DNA from: Nitrospina sp.
GTDB lineage: Bacteria; Nitrospinota; Nitrospinia; Nitrospinales; JACRGP01
Reading direction: 5' to 3'
DNA: 54,320 bases
Assembly: GCA_024648695.1 (NCBI GenBank)
Contig: JACAVV010000034.1
Location: forward strand, 1 to 54,320
Shown here: piece by piece, positions 17,336-27,350 of the stretch
Layout of the letters: every line of letters starts with the position of its first letter
Numbering within the stretch: position 1 is the stretch's first letter
The notes under the pieces: model-generated
The model's input: the letters and a program-made list of their open reading frames with translations, nothing else
The model's database searches: none
Told to the model about the DNA's origin: nothing
Made by a program: the position numbers and the translations under genes

Positions 17336-17782
17336 TTATTCCTTTTCGGGAGGATTCAGGTTGGAAATCATTTTCAGGATCTCTACCTTTTCCTCATCAC
17401 TCATGTTCTCAACCTTTTCCCTGATTTCCTGAATCTGCCCCGGGTCCATTTGGGCCATTTGTTGTTGGGCCATTTGTTGCAAACCGGCCAGGGACCCCAT
17501 TTGATTCATCAACGGCGGCAAACTGCCCTGGTTATTTTCTTGCCTGGCCGCGGTTTCGAGATATTGATTTTGTTTTTCTTTGGAGCGAAACTCAATGAAA
17601 TCTCCGGCGATGGTTGCGAACACGTCATCACTTTTCAAATCGGTCAAAACGTCTTTAAGGGGCACCTGATGGTTTTTGCAACTGGCGAACACGGGCTTGA
17701 ACGGAAGTTTCACCACCTTGTCGGGAAACCCGTTCTTGATGATCGATTGAAGAATACTGGTTTTTACAGGATTGCTGTCCAT
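17336..17782 (-). CDS. Unknown protein with glutamine/methionine-rich segment
   Basis: 148 residues from the ATG at 17782. The open frame runs further upstream, but that part overlaps the divergent nadE promoter region and is not protein-like. The N-terminal half is mixed (KVVKLPFKPVFASCKNHQVPL). The middle is rich in methionine and glutamine (MNQMGSLAGLQQMAQQQMAQM), and the C-terminus is acidic and helical with MSDEEKVEILKMI. No family recognised. It lies 62 bases upstream of the CBS gene and may share its transcript. Confidence 0.6.
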   Translation of the reverse strand: MDSNPVKTSILQSIIKNGFPDKVVKLPFKPVFASCKNHQVPLKDVLTDLKSDDVFATIAGDFIEFRSKEKQNQYLETAARQENNQGSLPPLMNQMGSLAGLQQMAQQQMAQMDPGQIQEIREKVENMSDEEKVEILKMISNLNPPEKE

Positions 17783-17875
17783 AGATAAAATTCTTAAAAA
17801 GCTGGAAATCTTTTCCTTGTGCCTTGTTTGGTTTTCGAAAAAACGATGCAACTGATTGTAGTATAATCCCAAAAC

Positions 17876-19744
17876 GTGGCCTACCAAAAAATAATTACAA
17901 AAGGCTCCCAGGATAAAATTAACCCGGTTCTCCACCAATTGAAAGCGATAGAATTTTTGAAATCTTCCCGAAACCAGAAAACCAAAAAAGCGTCTACAAA
18001 AACCAAACCCTCCAATCGAGTGGGCAAAAACAATCCGGTGCCTGTCCGATTGGCCCTGGGCCAGATCAACGCGGTGGTGGGCGACTTTAAAACTAATTCG
18101 CGAAAAATCATCTCGGCCATAAAAAAAGCCCGACAGGGGGACGCGGACCTGATTGTGTTTCCGGAGCTGGTTGTATGCGGCTATCCTCCGGAAGATTTAT
18201 TGCTGAAAGAAAATTTTCTCCGTGCCAATCGGGACGCCCTAGAGTCAATCGTTCCAAATACCCAGGGCATCACTGCCATTGTCGGTTTTACGGAATCAGA
18301 TAAAACGGGCATCTATAATTCTGCCGCTCTGATCGCCGACGGCAAGCTGAGGGGCGTCTATCGGAAACATCTGCTTCCCAATTACGGAGTGTTCGATGAA
18401 AAGCGCTATTTTAGGGAAGGCCGTTCCCTGCTTCGCTTTGTTTTAAACAAGGCCGTGTTCGGTATCACCATCTGTGAAGACATCTGGGAGAGCGAAGGCC
18501 CCGGTAAATCCTTATGCTCGGAAGGTCAGGTGGATGTGCTCATCAATATCTCCTCCTCCCCTTTTCACATAGGGAAAGTACGGGACCGAGAATCCATGAT
18601 TCGCATGCGCGCCAAACAATATCAATGCTATCTGGCCTACGCCAATCTGGTGGGTGGGCAGGACGAACTTGTGTTCGACGGCAACAGCCTCATCGCCGCG
18701 CCGGACGGGTCCCTGATTTACCACTGCCAGGGATTCGATGAAGATGTCAGCCTGACGGATTTCTGGATCGGCTACCCCAAATCCAATGGAGGCAAACTGG
18801 AAAAACCGGAAGGCAGGGCAACCAAAACGGTCAAATTGGGCACGAGGAAAGAATCGGGAAAACGTGCTGATTTATTTTCCGCAGACTACACCGCAGAATC
18901 AGAAATCGCCGAAGTCCAGAAGGCCCTGATACTGGGCACCCGCGATTATGTGCTAAAAAACGGATTCCAGAAAGTGTTAATCGGCTTGAGCGGCGGCATT
19001 GATTCAGCGCTAACTGCCGCAATCGCAGTGGAGGCTTTGGGACCCGGGAACGTGATCGGCGTGCTGATGCCCTCGCGCTATTCCTCACAGGGGAGCATTG
19101 ATGATTCCCTGGACCTGGCACTAAACCTGGGAATAGAAACTTATACTTTACCTATAGAAAAAGCGGTAAAAGCTTACGACACTATATTAAAGATTCCCTT
19201 TAAAGGCACTGAACCTGGAATCGCAGAAGAAAACCTGCAAGCCCGCGTGCGCGGAAATCTGCTGATGGCCCTTTCCAATAAAAACCGCTGGCTTGTGCTG
19301 ACCACCGGAAACAAAAGCGAAATCAGTGTCGGCTATTGCACGCTCTATGGAGACATGGCAGGCGGTTACGCCGTGATTAAGGACGTTCCCAAAACACTCG
19401 TTTATGAATTATCCCGGTACTACAATAATATAAAGGGAAGCGATGTTATTCCAGATAATATCATGACCAAAGAACCCTCAGCCGAACTGCGACCCGACCA
19501 AAAAGACAGCGACTCCTTACCTCCCTATGATGTCCTCGACAAAATCCTTTACCACTATGTCGAACTGGATTGGGACTTAACGCAATTGAAGACTTTGGGC
19601 ATTTCCAAAAAAACTATCGAAAGAGTCATACGTCTGGTAGACCTTAACGAATACAAACGCCGCCAGGCTCCCCCCGGAGTAAAAATCACCCCCAAAGCTT
19701 TTGGGAAAGATCGCAGGTTGCCACTGACGAATGGGTTTAGATGA
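17876..19744 (+). CDS. nadE: Glutamine-dependent NAD+ synthetase
   Basis: Last step of NAD synthesis: amidates nicotinate adenine dinucleotide using glutamine and ATP. The N-terminal nitrilase-like glutaminase has its catalytic triad in VFPELVV (Glu), YRKHLLPNYG (Lys) and ITICEDIWE (Cys). The C-terminal synthetase has the PP-loop SGGIDS at 372-377 and the TTGNKSE motif. At 622 residues it is longer than usual: conserved sequence begins only at PVRLALGQINAVVGDF (about residue 56) after a lysine-rich lead. The annotated start is a GTG at 17876. A TATAAT at 17862-17867 makes such an early start nearly leaderless, so the true start may be up to 50 codons downstream. Confidence 0.93.
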   Translation: MAYQKIITKGSQDKINPVLHQLKAIEFLKSSRNQKTKKASTKTKPSNRVGKNNPVPVRLALGQINAVVGDFKTNSRKIISAIKKARQGDADLIVFPELVVCGYPPEDLLLKENFLRANRDALESIVPNTQGITAIVGFTESDKTGIYNSAALIADGKLRGVYRKHLLPNYGVFDEKRYFREGRSLLRFVLNKAVFGITICEDIWESEGPGKSLCSEGQVDVLINISSSPFHIGKVRDRESMIRMRAKQYQCYLAYANLVGGQDELVFDGNSLIAAPDGSLIYHCQGFDEDVSLTDFWIGYPKSNGGKLEKPEGRATKTVKLGTRKESGKRADLFSADYTAESEIAEVQKALILGTRDYVLKNGFQKVLIGLSGGIDSALTAAIAVEALGPGNVIGVLMPSRYSSQGSIDDSLDLALNLGIETYTLPIEKAVKAYDTILKIPFKGTEPGIAEENLQARVRGNLLMALSNKNRWLVLTTGNKSEISVGYCTLYGDMAGGYAVIKDVPKTLVYELSRYYNNIKGSDVIPDNIMTKEPSAELRPDQKDSDSLPPYDVLDKILYHYVELDWDLTQLKTLGISKKTIERVIRLVDLNEYKRRQAPPGVKITPKAFGKDRRLPLTNGFR

Positions 19745-19802
19745 TTCTAGATAGTGTTTGGAATGATGCGGAATCCAACTTAAATAAGGCTTCATTTTTA
19801 AC

Positions 19803-20510
19803 TTGAATCCAAAAGGACAAATCCAAACCATTATATTTCCCGGAATGCATGGGACCGAAGGGCTTTTAACTGACTTTTGTTTATTGTCTCCTGAAAGATT
19901 TCTGGTGGTTTTAAAAAATCTGCCTTTGAATATTTTGAATGGGTATGGTTCCATTGCCAATGGTATTGCCGAGACACTTCCTGCCAAAGATAAGCTTTTG
20001 CTCATAGCAGAATCTTTTTCAGGTCCAATTGCAGTGAAAATGGCTTCAGGTTATCCGGATAAAATATGGGGTGTCGTGCTGGTAGCCAGTTTTATAGATC
20101 CACCGGTCACTTCTTTGATCCAACGGCTCCCCTGGAAATTATTATTTAGCTGGCCATTGCCTGAAATTATTTGTCGGTGGTTATTGCTATCAAACGAGGC
20201 TTCTCGAAGGGATGTGCGGAAAATTCAAAAGTCCTTGAGTCAGATTCCACCTGAGGTGATGGCAAATCGATTGGATCTGATTTTGGGAGTCGATGAAACG
20301 GAATCACTTAAAAATGTCCGATGCCCTCTACTCTATATTCAACCTACGAAGGACAAACTGGTGCCGGATCGTTGTTGGCAAACGATCAAGCGGATTAAAC
20401 CTGACGCCAAATGCGTCTCAATAGATGGACCTCATTTCATCTTGCAGAGAAACCCCAAAGAAGCCTGGCGTCATATTGAAGAGTTCGTCAAATCAATCGA
20501 TCTAGGGTGA
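19803..20510 (+). CDS. Alpha/beta hydrolase
   Basis: 235-residue soluble hydrolase of the alpha/beta fold. The nucleophile elbow is AESFSG with serine at about 71, the acidic residue is likely in PTKDKLVP and the histidine in DGPHFILQ. An oxyanion-type FPGMHGTEG loop is near the start. Substrate unknown; such enzymes include esterases and thioesterases. The start is a TTG with a weak ribosome site. It ends at 20510, directly abutting the end of the convergent methyltransferase gene. Confidence 0.75.
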   Translation: MNPKGQIQTIIFPGMHGTEGLLTDFCLLSPERFLVVLKNLPLNILNGYGSIANGIAETLPAKDKLLLIAESFSGPIAVKMASGYPDKIWGVVLVASFIDPPVTSLIQRLPWKLLFSWPLPEIICRWLLLSNEASRRDVRKIQKSLSQIPPEVMANRLDLILGVDETESLKNVRCPLLYIQPTKDKLVPDRCWQTIKRIKPDAKCVSIDGPHFILQRNPKEAWRHIEEFVKSIDLG

Positions 20511-21581
20511 CTATTTCTTCGCCACGAAATAACAATTCTGTATGTCGTGATCGAGCCGGTTGATTTTGATGTTTTTGAACCCCGCTTCCTCCAACATTTC
20601 CTGGGCTTTTTCGATGCCCCACATGGCCCCCAACCCTTCGCCTCCCTGCTCCAGGGAAACGGTCATGCAATGCAGGCAGGAAATGGTGTACAGAAGCGTT
20701 CCCAGAGGATGATCAACGTTTTTATGAACATGCGAGGACCCGGAAATATCCTGCATCATGAAACTCCCGCTCGGATGCAGGGCCTGATGAACGTTCTTCA
20801 ACACCTGCCGCGGATGGGCCTGATCGTGAATAGCATCCAAAGCCAAAATCAAATGAAAGCGATCCTTCGCCTCCGACTTGGAAACATCCTGCGCCTGGTA
20901 AGATATGTTTGTCAGCCCTTTTCTGGAGGCTTCTTGTGTGGCGTGCGATACAGCTTCTTCGGAAAGGTCGTACCCGACAAACCGGCTTTTCGGAAACGCT
21001 TTCGCCAACTCCTGCAATGCCCGGCCGCGCCCGCAACCGATGTCGAGCACCTCCACGCCAGATTGCAAAGCTTCCTTCATACCATCCATCATGGGCACGA
21101 CCTGATCGACAATCACGGGAACAATCGATTGTCCGCTATCCTCTTCCATGATTTCGTGAAAACGTTTGAACGACGAATAAGGAACGCCGCCGCCACTTTT
21201 GAAGCAGGCTAAAATCTCTTCTTCAATCGTTCCAAGTTGAGATATATACTGAGCGAACACTGCGATATTTCCTTCGGGAGATTGACGCGATAACCAGGCG
21301 GCATGTTCGGGAGGAAGAAAATAGGTTTTTTGTTCAGGATCATATTCCATCACTTTACCCGTGACCATCGAACCCAACCATTCACGTACATAACGCTCGT
21401 TCAGATTTGCCGCCCTGGAAATTTCCTCGCTGGTTGCCGGCTTGCTGTCCCGAAGAGCATCGAACAGGCCGGTACGGTGGCCGAGAGAAAGCATGAGCGA
21501 CAAAGCGCCGTGGTTCAAAGTTTCCACAAGTTGGCCGGCAAACTGTTCCGATTTTTTGTCGTTGAATTCGTTCACACTCAA
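20511..21581 (-). CDS. SAM-dependent methyltransferase with N-terminal winged-helix
   Basis: Class I methyltransferase of 356 residues. Residues about 20-95 form a winged-helix dimerisation domain (LFDALRDSKPATSEEISRAANLNERYVREWL), as in O-methyltransferases and the Rv2258c-like group. The SAM-binding motif VLDIGCGRG lies at 178-186, followed by the acidic GYDLS. Substrate unknown, probably a small molecule. The start is a TTG, supported by AAAGGAG eight bases upstream. Confidence 0.82.
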   Translation of the reverse strand: MSVNEFNDKKSEQFAGQLVETLNHGALSLMLSLGHRTGLFDALRDSKPATSEEISRAANLNERYVREWLGSMVTGKVMEYDPEQKTYFLPPEHAAWLSRQSPEGNIAVFAQYISQLGTIEEEILACFKSGGGVPYSSFKRFHEIMEEDSGQSIVPVIVDQVVPMMDGMKEALQSGVEVLDIGCGRGRALQELAKAFPKSRFVGYDLSEEAVSHATQEASRKGLTNISYQAQDVSKSEAKDRFHLILALDAIHDQAHPRQVLKNVHQALHPSGSFMMQDISGSSHVHKNVDHPLGTLLYTISCLHCMTVSLEQGGEGLGAMWGIEKAQEMLEEAGFKNIKINRLDHDIQNCYFVAKK

Positions 21582-21616
21582 GGCAATGTCTCCTTTACGT
21601 TTTAAAAAACCTGTTA

Positions 21617-22759
21617 TTAAGTTTTTCGTTTCAATTGCTCAATGGAATAAAACGTATCCCGCCATTGTATACCACCTTGTTTCAGAGTGCTGAAGGCAGA
21701 GTTCCAAAGTGTGACTATTTCGATAAAGGCAACCACTGGGATCGTGCAGGTGGTCAACCACCCGCCCTGCACCTTTTTGGCGAAATAGGCGAATATCAAA
21801 TGCATCTCCACCAGCAGTAAAGCAAAAATCCAGGTCGCCGCTTCTTGTGTCCAGATAAAGGCAAGGTAAGGGAAGAGGTACATGGCAAAGAAAATGAAAG
21901 TCACAAAAACTGTTTTTCCCAGGGAAAAGTCTAATGAGGCAAACATATTTTTCTTCAACCCTCGTACGGTTTCGCCGACACCATCGTACCAGCGCAACCG
22001 CAAAGCCTCCAAACCCAATAATAAATCCTGAGAAAATCCGCCTTGCTTGATATTCTTGCCCAAAAGCAAATCATCGACGATTTCCATTCGCAGGGCCTCG
22101 TGTCCGCCCACCGCATCATAGGCGGATCTTTTAACCAGATTGAATGCGCCCATTCCCACATAGACATCGGGCGATTTGGAACGAATGCTTCCCGCTTTCA
22201 CGAACAAAAGAAATCCGAACAGGATGAAATACTTGAACGCCCTTTCCAGAAAACCGTCCGCCAACCCGGCAGGCACCAATACCAAATGATCCGTTTGGGT
22301 GCCCATAGCGTAACGAATCGACTGCTTTAGAGCGGATGGTTCGAACAGAACATCACCATCGGTGAACAGCAAATACTCTCCCTGGGCCATTTGGGAACCC
22401 TGGTGCAGGGCATTGTTTTTTCCAAGCCAACCTTTGGGAAGCTCATGGATGATCAATGGCCGGATTCTGCTATCACGCTTCGCCAAATCGCAAATGATCG
22501 AGCCGGTCCCATCGGTAGAACGGTCATCAATTGCGATGATCTCAAAAACGGGATAATCCAATTCCAGCAAACGGGACAGGCAATGCCGGATCTCCCGCTC
22601 TTCATTTCGGGCGGGGACTAGAATAGACACAAAGGGCCATTTCTCCGGAACCTTAACCTCGTTCACCAATCTCTCCAACCGCCGATGCTTCAGGAAACCC
22701 GTCAAAGTCCACCCTTGCAAGGCCCAAAACATACACAATAATCCACCTATCCAAATCAT
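21617..22759 (-). CDS. Membrane-associated family 2 glycosyltransferase
   Basis: GT2-type enzyme of 380 residues using a nucleotide sugar. An N-terminal membrane helix is followed by the catalytic GT-A domain: VSILVPARNEE, DDRSTDGT at 78-85 and the TDGDVLF metal-binding motif. Several hydrophobic segments form the C-terminal third, ending in QGGIQWRDT, which resembles the Q-x2-RW motif of membrane GT2 enzymes. The pattern resembles CrtQ/HpnB-like transferases acting on lipid carriers (carotenoid or hopanoid type). The acceptor is not determined. Confidence 0.8.
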   Translation of the reverse strand: MIWIGGLLCMFWALQGWTLTGFLKHRRLERLVNEVKVPEKWPFVSILVPARNEEREIRHCLSRLLELDYPVFEIIAIDDRSTDGTGSIICDLAKRDSRIRPLIIHELPKGWLGKNNALHQGSQMAQGEYLLFTDGDVLFEPSALKQSIRYAMGTQTDHLVLVPAGLADGFLERAFKYFILFGFLLFVKAGSIRSKSPDVYVGMGAFNLVKRSAYDAVGGHEALRMEIVDDLLLGKNIKQGGFSQDLLLGLEALRLRWYDGVGETVRGLKKNMFASLDFSLGKTVFVTFIFFAMYLFPYLAFIWTQEAATWIFALLLVEMHLIFAYFAKKVQGGWLTTCTIPVVAFIEIVTLWNSAFSTLKQGGIQWRDTFYSIEQLKRKT

Positions 22760-22828
22760 ATCTGCTCAATAGAAATTAAATAAATATTATCCATCAAAAC
22801 GGGTATTCTGGAATTACCCTACTTCGGT

Positions 22829-24124
22829 TCAAACTCTTTCCACATTCAATTTAAGAAAATGGGTGGCGCAGGATATGCAAGGGTCGTAATTGCGAATGGC
22901 TTGTTCACATTGCCAGGTCAATTCTTCCTGGGTAAGATCAAGGTGGTCGGGAACGTAATGCCACAGATCGTTTTCGATGGTTTTCTGGTTTTGAGAGGTA
23001 GGAGGAATGATGTTCGCTTCCAGTATTTTGCCGTCTCCATCAATTTTGTAACGATGGTACAACATGCCCCGGGGCGCTTCTGTAAAGGCGTGCCCCTCTG
23101 CTTCCTTATTCTCTACTTCAATAAAAGGTCGTTCTGGTTTTTCGTAGGTTTCGATGATCCGGAGCGCCTCGTCAAAGGCGTACAGGACTTCTATGCTTCG
23201 AACGACGATACTTTTAAAGGGATTCGTGCAAGCGCCATTCAACCCAACTTCCCTCGCCGATTCCCGGGCCAAAGGAGACAAGCGGTCAAAATTTAAATTG
23301 AACCGCGCCATGGGTCCCACAAAATAAGCTCCGCGTTCTTTTAGCACCGAATGCAGGGCATTGGAATGGGCGACATGCTCCTCTTCGAAATGATCTTCGT
23401 ACTCGGAAGCTTCGATATTCAACCCTTTGTTGGAAATCAACCGGCCTTCATTGAAAGGATATTCGTCGGGATGACTCAAAGAAATGAATTCGTAGTCGCG
23501 ATCAAAATCCGGAAAATCCAATTGCGATGTCCACAACACCGTATCCCAGGCGGCATCGCGAGCCCATTTGAGTTTATCCGTCAGGCTCGACAATTCTTTT
23601 TTGGAAAATACTTTGTAAAATCCACCCACCCGCACATTGACAGGATGAATCTCCCTTCCGCCCAGAAACGCGACGATATCGTTACCCGCTTTTTTCATCT
23701 GCAAACCGCGTTGGACAATTTCTTTATGATCCTTGGCCATTTGAATGGCGTCCTGGTACCCGAGAAAATCAGGGGCGTGCAACATATAGATGTGAAGCAC
23801 GTGACTCTCGATCCATTCCCCACAATATAGCAGGCGGCGAAGTTCCCTGAGGGGACCTTCAACACGAATTCCCAATCCGTTCTCAATGGCGTGAACGGCG
23901 CTCATTTGATACGCCACCGGACAAATCCCGCAAATACGAGCTGTGATGTCCGGTGCTTCTCGAAAATCACGGCCTTGCAAAAAAGCTTCGAAGAAACGTG
24001 GCGGCTCGAAAATTTTTAATTTAACGTCGACGACCTGATCGTCCTGGATTTTAAGATACAGCGCGCCTTCCCCCTCGACGCGAGCGAGGTAGTCGACTTT
24101 AATGGTTCGCGTTTTTTTAGTCAT
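22829..24124 (-). CDS. hydA: Group 3b [NiFe] hydrogenase large subunit
   Basis: Catalytic subunit of the cytoplasmic NADP-linked sulfhydrogenase, reversibly splitting H2. The nickel ligands are in [16 protein letters not shown] (C65, C68) and DPCISCATH (C416, C419). Nine residues follow H422, the site where maturation proteases cut. The ATG at 24124 is chosen, overlapping the small-subunit stop by eight bases (431 residues); an ATG at 24163 would add 13. Last gene of the seven-gene operon. No hyp maturation genes or protease are in the window, so they must lie elsewhere. Confidence 0.93.
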   Translation of the reverse strand: MTKKTRTIKVDYLARVEGEGALYLKIQDDQVVDVKLKIFEPPRFFEAFLQGRDFREAPDITARICGICPVAYQMSAVHAIENGLGIRVEGPLRELRRLLYCGEWIESHVLHIYMLHAPDFLGYQDAIQMAKDHKEIVQRGLQMKKAGNDIVAFLGGREIHPVNVRVGGFYKVFSKKELSSLTDKLKWARDAAWDTVLWTSQLDFPDFDRDYEFISLSHPDEYPFNEGRLISNKGLNIEASEYEDHFEEEHVAHSNALHSVLKERGAYFVGPMARFNLNFDRLSPLARESAREVGLNGACTNPFKSIVVRSIEVLYAFDEALRIIETYEKPERPFIEVENKEAEGHAFTEAPRGMLYHRYKIDGDGKILEANIIPPTSQNQKTIENDLWHYVPDHLDLTQEELTWQCEQAIRNYDPCISCATHFLKLNVERV

Positions 24125-24893
24125 GAGATTCGCTTTCTTTTCGAAACGGTTCGGACCAGGCATTGAACCCTCTGAAAGCCCGCATCATTTGATCATCATT
24201 CGCACCGCTTTGTTTCAGCCAGGAACTCAGAGAATTCGTATTGGGCGTTTCTTTCGGTCCGAAACAGCCGTAGCACCCGCGATTGTAGGTGGGGCAAAGC
24301 GCACCGCAACCAGTATGGGTGACGGGCCCAAGGCAGGGAGTGCCCTGTGCAACCATCACACACACATTGCCTTCCAACTTGCAATCAATACATGTGCTAT
24401 GCGGTGGCGTATTGGGTTTTCGGCTATTGAGAAAAGCGTTGATCACTTCCACCAACTGCATTTTGTTAATGGGACAACCGCGTAATTCGAAATCCACTTT
24501 TACGTGGTCCGCAATGGGAGTCGATTGATCCAGAGTATCGATGAATTCCGGATTCGCGTAAACTGTGTTGATGAAATCCTTCACATCCTTGAAATTCCGC
24601 AACGCCTGAATGCCGCCTGCAGTGGCGCAGGCTCCGATGGTGATCAGCACTTTCGAACTTTTGCGTACCATTTGAATCCGTTCGCGATCATGCGGCGTGG
24701 TGACCGACCCTTCTACCAGGGAGACGTCATAAGGACCCTCAATGACTTCCCGGGACGCTTCGGGAAAATTGGCGATCTGAATTTCCTCAGCCACTGCCAG
24801 CAGTTCATCCTCACAATCCAGAAGGCTCAACTGACATCCGTCGCAGGAAGCGAATTTCCAAACGGCGACTTTAGGTTTTGACCTTTCCGCCAT
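24117..24893 (-). CDS. hydD: Group 3b [NiFe] hydrogenase small subunit
   Basis: Iron-sulfur electron-transfer subunit pairing with HydA. The proximal [4Fe-4S] ligands start at SCDGC (C17, C20), continuing in GACATAGG and RGCP. A C-terminal cysteine-rich stretch (CIDC, CLGP, GCGALCP, CYGC) provides ligands for two further clusters, as in SHI-type delta subunits. There is no twin-arginine signal, so it is cytoplasmic. A GTG at 24899 overlaps the hydG stop (GTGA). The ATG two codons on has better spacing to AGAGG and is used here (258 residues). Confidence 0.93.
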   Translation of the reverse strand: MAERSKPKVAVWKFASCDGCQLSLLDCEDELLAVAEEIQIANFPEASREVIEGPYDVSLVEGSVTTPHDRERIQMVRKSSKVLITIGACATAGGIQALRNFKDVKDFINTVYANPEFIDTLDQSTPIADHVKVDFELRGCPINKMQLVEVINAFLNSRKPNTPPHSTCIDCKLEGNVCVMVAQGTPCLGPVTHTGCGALCPTYNRGCYGCFGPKETPNTNSLSSWLKQSGANDDQMMRAFRGFNAWSEPFRKESESHD

Positions 24894-24895
24894 CC

Positions 24896-25735
24896 TCACA
24901 CCTCTCTCAAACTGAATAACGGTTTCACCCGGTCATAGCGAAATACCGGTCCATCTTTGCAAATAAAGGCTGGCCCAAACTGGCAATGCCCGCAAAAGCC
25001 CACAGCACATTTCATGTTCCGTTCCATGGTGACATAAATGTTTTCCTCAGAAACACCGTTCTGCCTGAGTTCCAGTACCGCATAGCGCATCATGATCTCC
25101 GGTCCGCAGATCATCGCTACTGTTTGTAGCGGATCGAAGTTCACACGAGGAATCATGGTCGTAACCACTCCCACGTTTCCGGACCATGTCCGGTCGGCAT
25201 TATCCACCGTCACTCGCACCTGCACTCCGTATTTACCACGCCAGGATTCAAACTCATCGGTGTACAGCAAGTCTTCCGGTTTGCGCGCGCCATAAAGCAG
25301 AGCAATGTCACCGAAATTTTTTCGCGACTCCATCAGCGCGTAAAGAGCGGGACGCAAGGGAGCCAGACCAATGCCACCCGCCATTATAACTACATCCGAA
25401 CCTTTGCTTTCATCAATCGGCCACGCACTGCCAAAAGGTCCGCGCAGGCCGATGGTGTCTCCCTCCCTCAATTGATGAAGCGCATGCGTGACCGTTCCGA
25501 CATCGCGAATGGTATGAATCCAACCGTCTCCGTTTTTGGAACAGGCACTAATCGAGATGGGCACCTCTCCCACGCCAAAGGCATACAACATGTTGAACTG
25601 GCCAGGAGCGAATTCGGAATGCAGTGAGGGGCCCTTTGGTTCCAGGTCCAGAGAAAAGGTGTCATGTGTTTCTTGCCAAATTTGCCTCACCTTATAAGGT
25701 TGAGGCACCATAGGATCCGGTTCAGAAAAATTCAT
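24896..25735 (-). CDS. hydG: Hydrogenase FAD/NAD(P)-binding gamma subunit
   Basis: Diaphorase subunit linking HydAD to NADP(H). It is a ferredoxin-reductase-type fold: the FAD region APGQFNMLY, the nucleotide-binding [12 protein letters not shown] and ICGPEIMM, and a C-terminal [2Fe-2S] site (C243, C248, C251, C259) in the CAVGFCGHC region. The long open frame extends to 25861, but the ATG at 25735 overlaps the previous stop as ATGA and begins the homologous region (279 residues). Confidence 0.92.
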   Translation of the reverse strand: MNFSEPDPMVPQPYKVRQIWQETHDTFSLDLEPKGPSLHSEFAPGQFNMLYAFGVGEVPISISACSKNGDGWIHTIRDVGTVTHALHQLREGDTIGLRGPFGSAWPIDESKGSDVVIMAGGIGLAPLRPALYALMESRKNFGDIALLYGARKPEDLLYTDEFESWRGKYGVQVRVTVDNADRTWSGNVGVVTTMIPRVNFDPLQTVAMICGPEIMMRYAVLELRQNGVSEENIYVTMERNMKCAVGFCGHCQFGPAFICKDGPVFRYDRVKPLFSLREV

Positions 25736-26205
25736 ACTCCCTCTGAACTCTTGATTCCATATACATTCATCAACTGCAATCGGCTCGCGTCCATGGTTTT
25801 CCCAACGACAGGTAGAAGCCGACTCAATAATTCGTAGCCCAGACCGTGATCCTCCTGGCATTTATTTCGTAAACATTTGCCGTCGAAAGCAATCGTCCGT
25901 GTCAACTCGACCGCTTGCGCATCGAACTTCCAGTGATAGGGTGGGACAATCCAGGCCCAACCCAGGATCTCTCCTTCACTGACTGTTTGCAGGACCATGG
26001 GCTCGTGTCCCGGTTGACATATTTCGAGCGACACCTTACCTTGCCGAATGATATAAAATGTATCCGCTTCCTCATCCTGCCGATAGATGAACTCTCCCGC
26101 ATTGAACCTCACGTTGGAAGCGCACCCGGTCACCAGTTCCAGGTAAGGTTCATCCAGACCTTTAAAGAACGGATGCGTTTCAATTATGGATTGTAAAGAT
26201 TTCAT
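25732..26205 (-). CDS. Cyclic-nucleotide-binding-fold protein in hydrogenase operon
   Basis: 157-residue protein consisting of a single Crp-type beta-roll (residues about 5-125) plus a short helical end, with no DNA-binding domain. Typical features are HPFFKGL, GEFIYRQDEEADTFYIIRQGKVSL and GEILGW. The phosphate-binding arginine expected a few residues after GE is absent: that stretch reads PPYHWKFDAQAVE. It may therefore sense something other than cAMP, or be a structural or redox-regulatory subunit. It starts as TAATG with the hydB stop and ends as ATGA with hydG, so it is made in step with hydrogenase. Confidence 0.85.
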   Translation of the reverse strand: MKSLQSIIETHPFFKGLDEPYLELVTGCASNVRFNAGEFIYRQDEEADTFYIIRQGKVSLEICQPGHEPMVLQTVSEGEILGWAWIVPPYHWKFDAQAVELTRTIAFDGKCLRNKCQEDHGLGYELLSRLLPVVGKTMDASRLQLMNVYGIKSSEGV

Positions 26206-27350
26206 TATTCCTTTCCTCCTTGAGATGGCGTGGAGGTTTTTGATCCTGCATTTTCTATAGCACGGACTTCTTCGGTGATGTCGATTCCTACCGGACACCA
26301 CGTCACACACCGTCCACATCCGACACATCCTGACGATCCGAATTGATCGATCCAGGACGCCAGTTTATGCGTCATCCATTGCCGGTAGCGGGATTTGGTG
26401 GAAGACCGCACACTGCCACCATGCAGGTAGCTGAAGTCCATCGTGAAACAGGAGTCCCACCTCTGCCAACGCTCGGCATGATCCCCCGTGATGTCGGTAA
26501 CATCCTCGACTGTTGAGCAAAAGCAGGTGGGGCAGACCATGGTGCAATTGGCGCACGACAAACAACGCTCAGCCACCTCGTCCCACCGGGGATGTTCCAG
26601 ATTCTCAAACAACAATTCCTTGATGCCGTCCGTTTTCATCGACCGACTCATCTGTTGAGCGGCCTGTTCAATTCCCTTCTCAGCTTTGGAAATATCGGAT
26701 TCTTTCGCCGGTCTGGGGTCAAGCTCACCCAATAATTCCAGTCCCTTCTCACTACCTGCTTGCACAAGAAAATGATGAATGTTGTTTTCAAGAATTTCAG
26801 TGAGCACAAGATCATATCCCGATTCTGCTTTAGGACCTGTGTTCATCGACACGCAAAAACAGGTCGGCGCAGATTGCGTGCAATTGACCGCAATGATCAA
26901 GGCGTTTTCCCTTCGCAGACGGTAATCGTTATCCACATGGGGACCTTTGATAAATACTTCGTCCTGAATAGTGATGGCATGCAGTTCGCAGGACCTGACG
27001 CCCAAAAAGGCGAAACGTGTGGATTCAGCAGACTCCGGTATGATATCAACCTCGCCGTCCTTTTGTTCTGCCCTCCATAGGCGGCGTCTGGGCGGATGCA
27101 AATACTTTTTCCAGGAATGGGGTCCTACGACATAACCAAAATACGCGTTATCGTCCCGCTTCTTTATGCGGTAATGCCCCGCTTCCTGTTCGTCAGTCCA
27201 GCCTTGGGGAAGATCGTTAATCGAGTCCAGAGTATCGTACACAATCGCTTCGTCACGCACGGTGGGACCCATCACCTGATACCCTTTTTTCTGAAGCAAT
27301 TTAATCAGTTGGCCAAGGCCTATAGTGTCTATAAGAACAGGTGCATTCAT
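26205..27350 (-). CDS. hydB: Hydrogenase 4Fe-4S beta subunit
   Basis: Iron-sulfur subunit of sulfhydrogenase-type enzymes, carrying electrons between the flavin subunit and the hydrogenase core. Two ferredoxin motifs are seen at C263/266/269/273 and C342/345/348/352. Additional cysteines (121, 157, 164, 166) may bind a further cluster. The length of 381 fits the family. The start overlaps the carbamate kinase stop (ATGA), and the end overlaps the next ATG (TAATG). Confidence 0.9.
   Translation of the reverse strand: MNAPVLIDTIGLGQLIKLLQKKGYQVMGPTVRDEAIVYDTLDSINDLPQGWTDEQEAGHYRIKKRDDNAYFGYVVGPHSWKKYLHPPRRRLWRAEQKDGEVDIIPESAESTRFAFLGVRSCELHAITIQDEVFIKGPHVDNDYRLRRENALIIAVNCTQSAPTCFCVSMNTGPKAESGYDLVLTEILENNIHHFLVQAGSEKGLELLGELDPRPAKESDISKAEKGIEQAAQQMSRSMKTDGIKELLFENLEHPRWDEVAERCLSCANCTMVCPTCFCSTVEDVTDITGDHAERWQRWDSCFTMDFSYLHGGSVRSSTKSRYRQWMTHKLASWIDQFGSSGCVGCGRCVTWCPVGIDITEEVRAIENAGSKTSTPSQGGKE

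Noticed and set aside
25736-25861. N-terminal extension of the hydrogenase gamma subunit
   Set aside because: This frame lies within the upstream cNMP-fold gene and is unlike the family; the ATGA overlap gives a better start.
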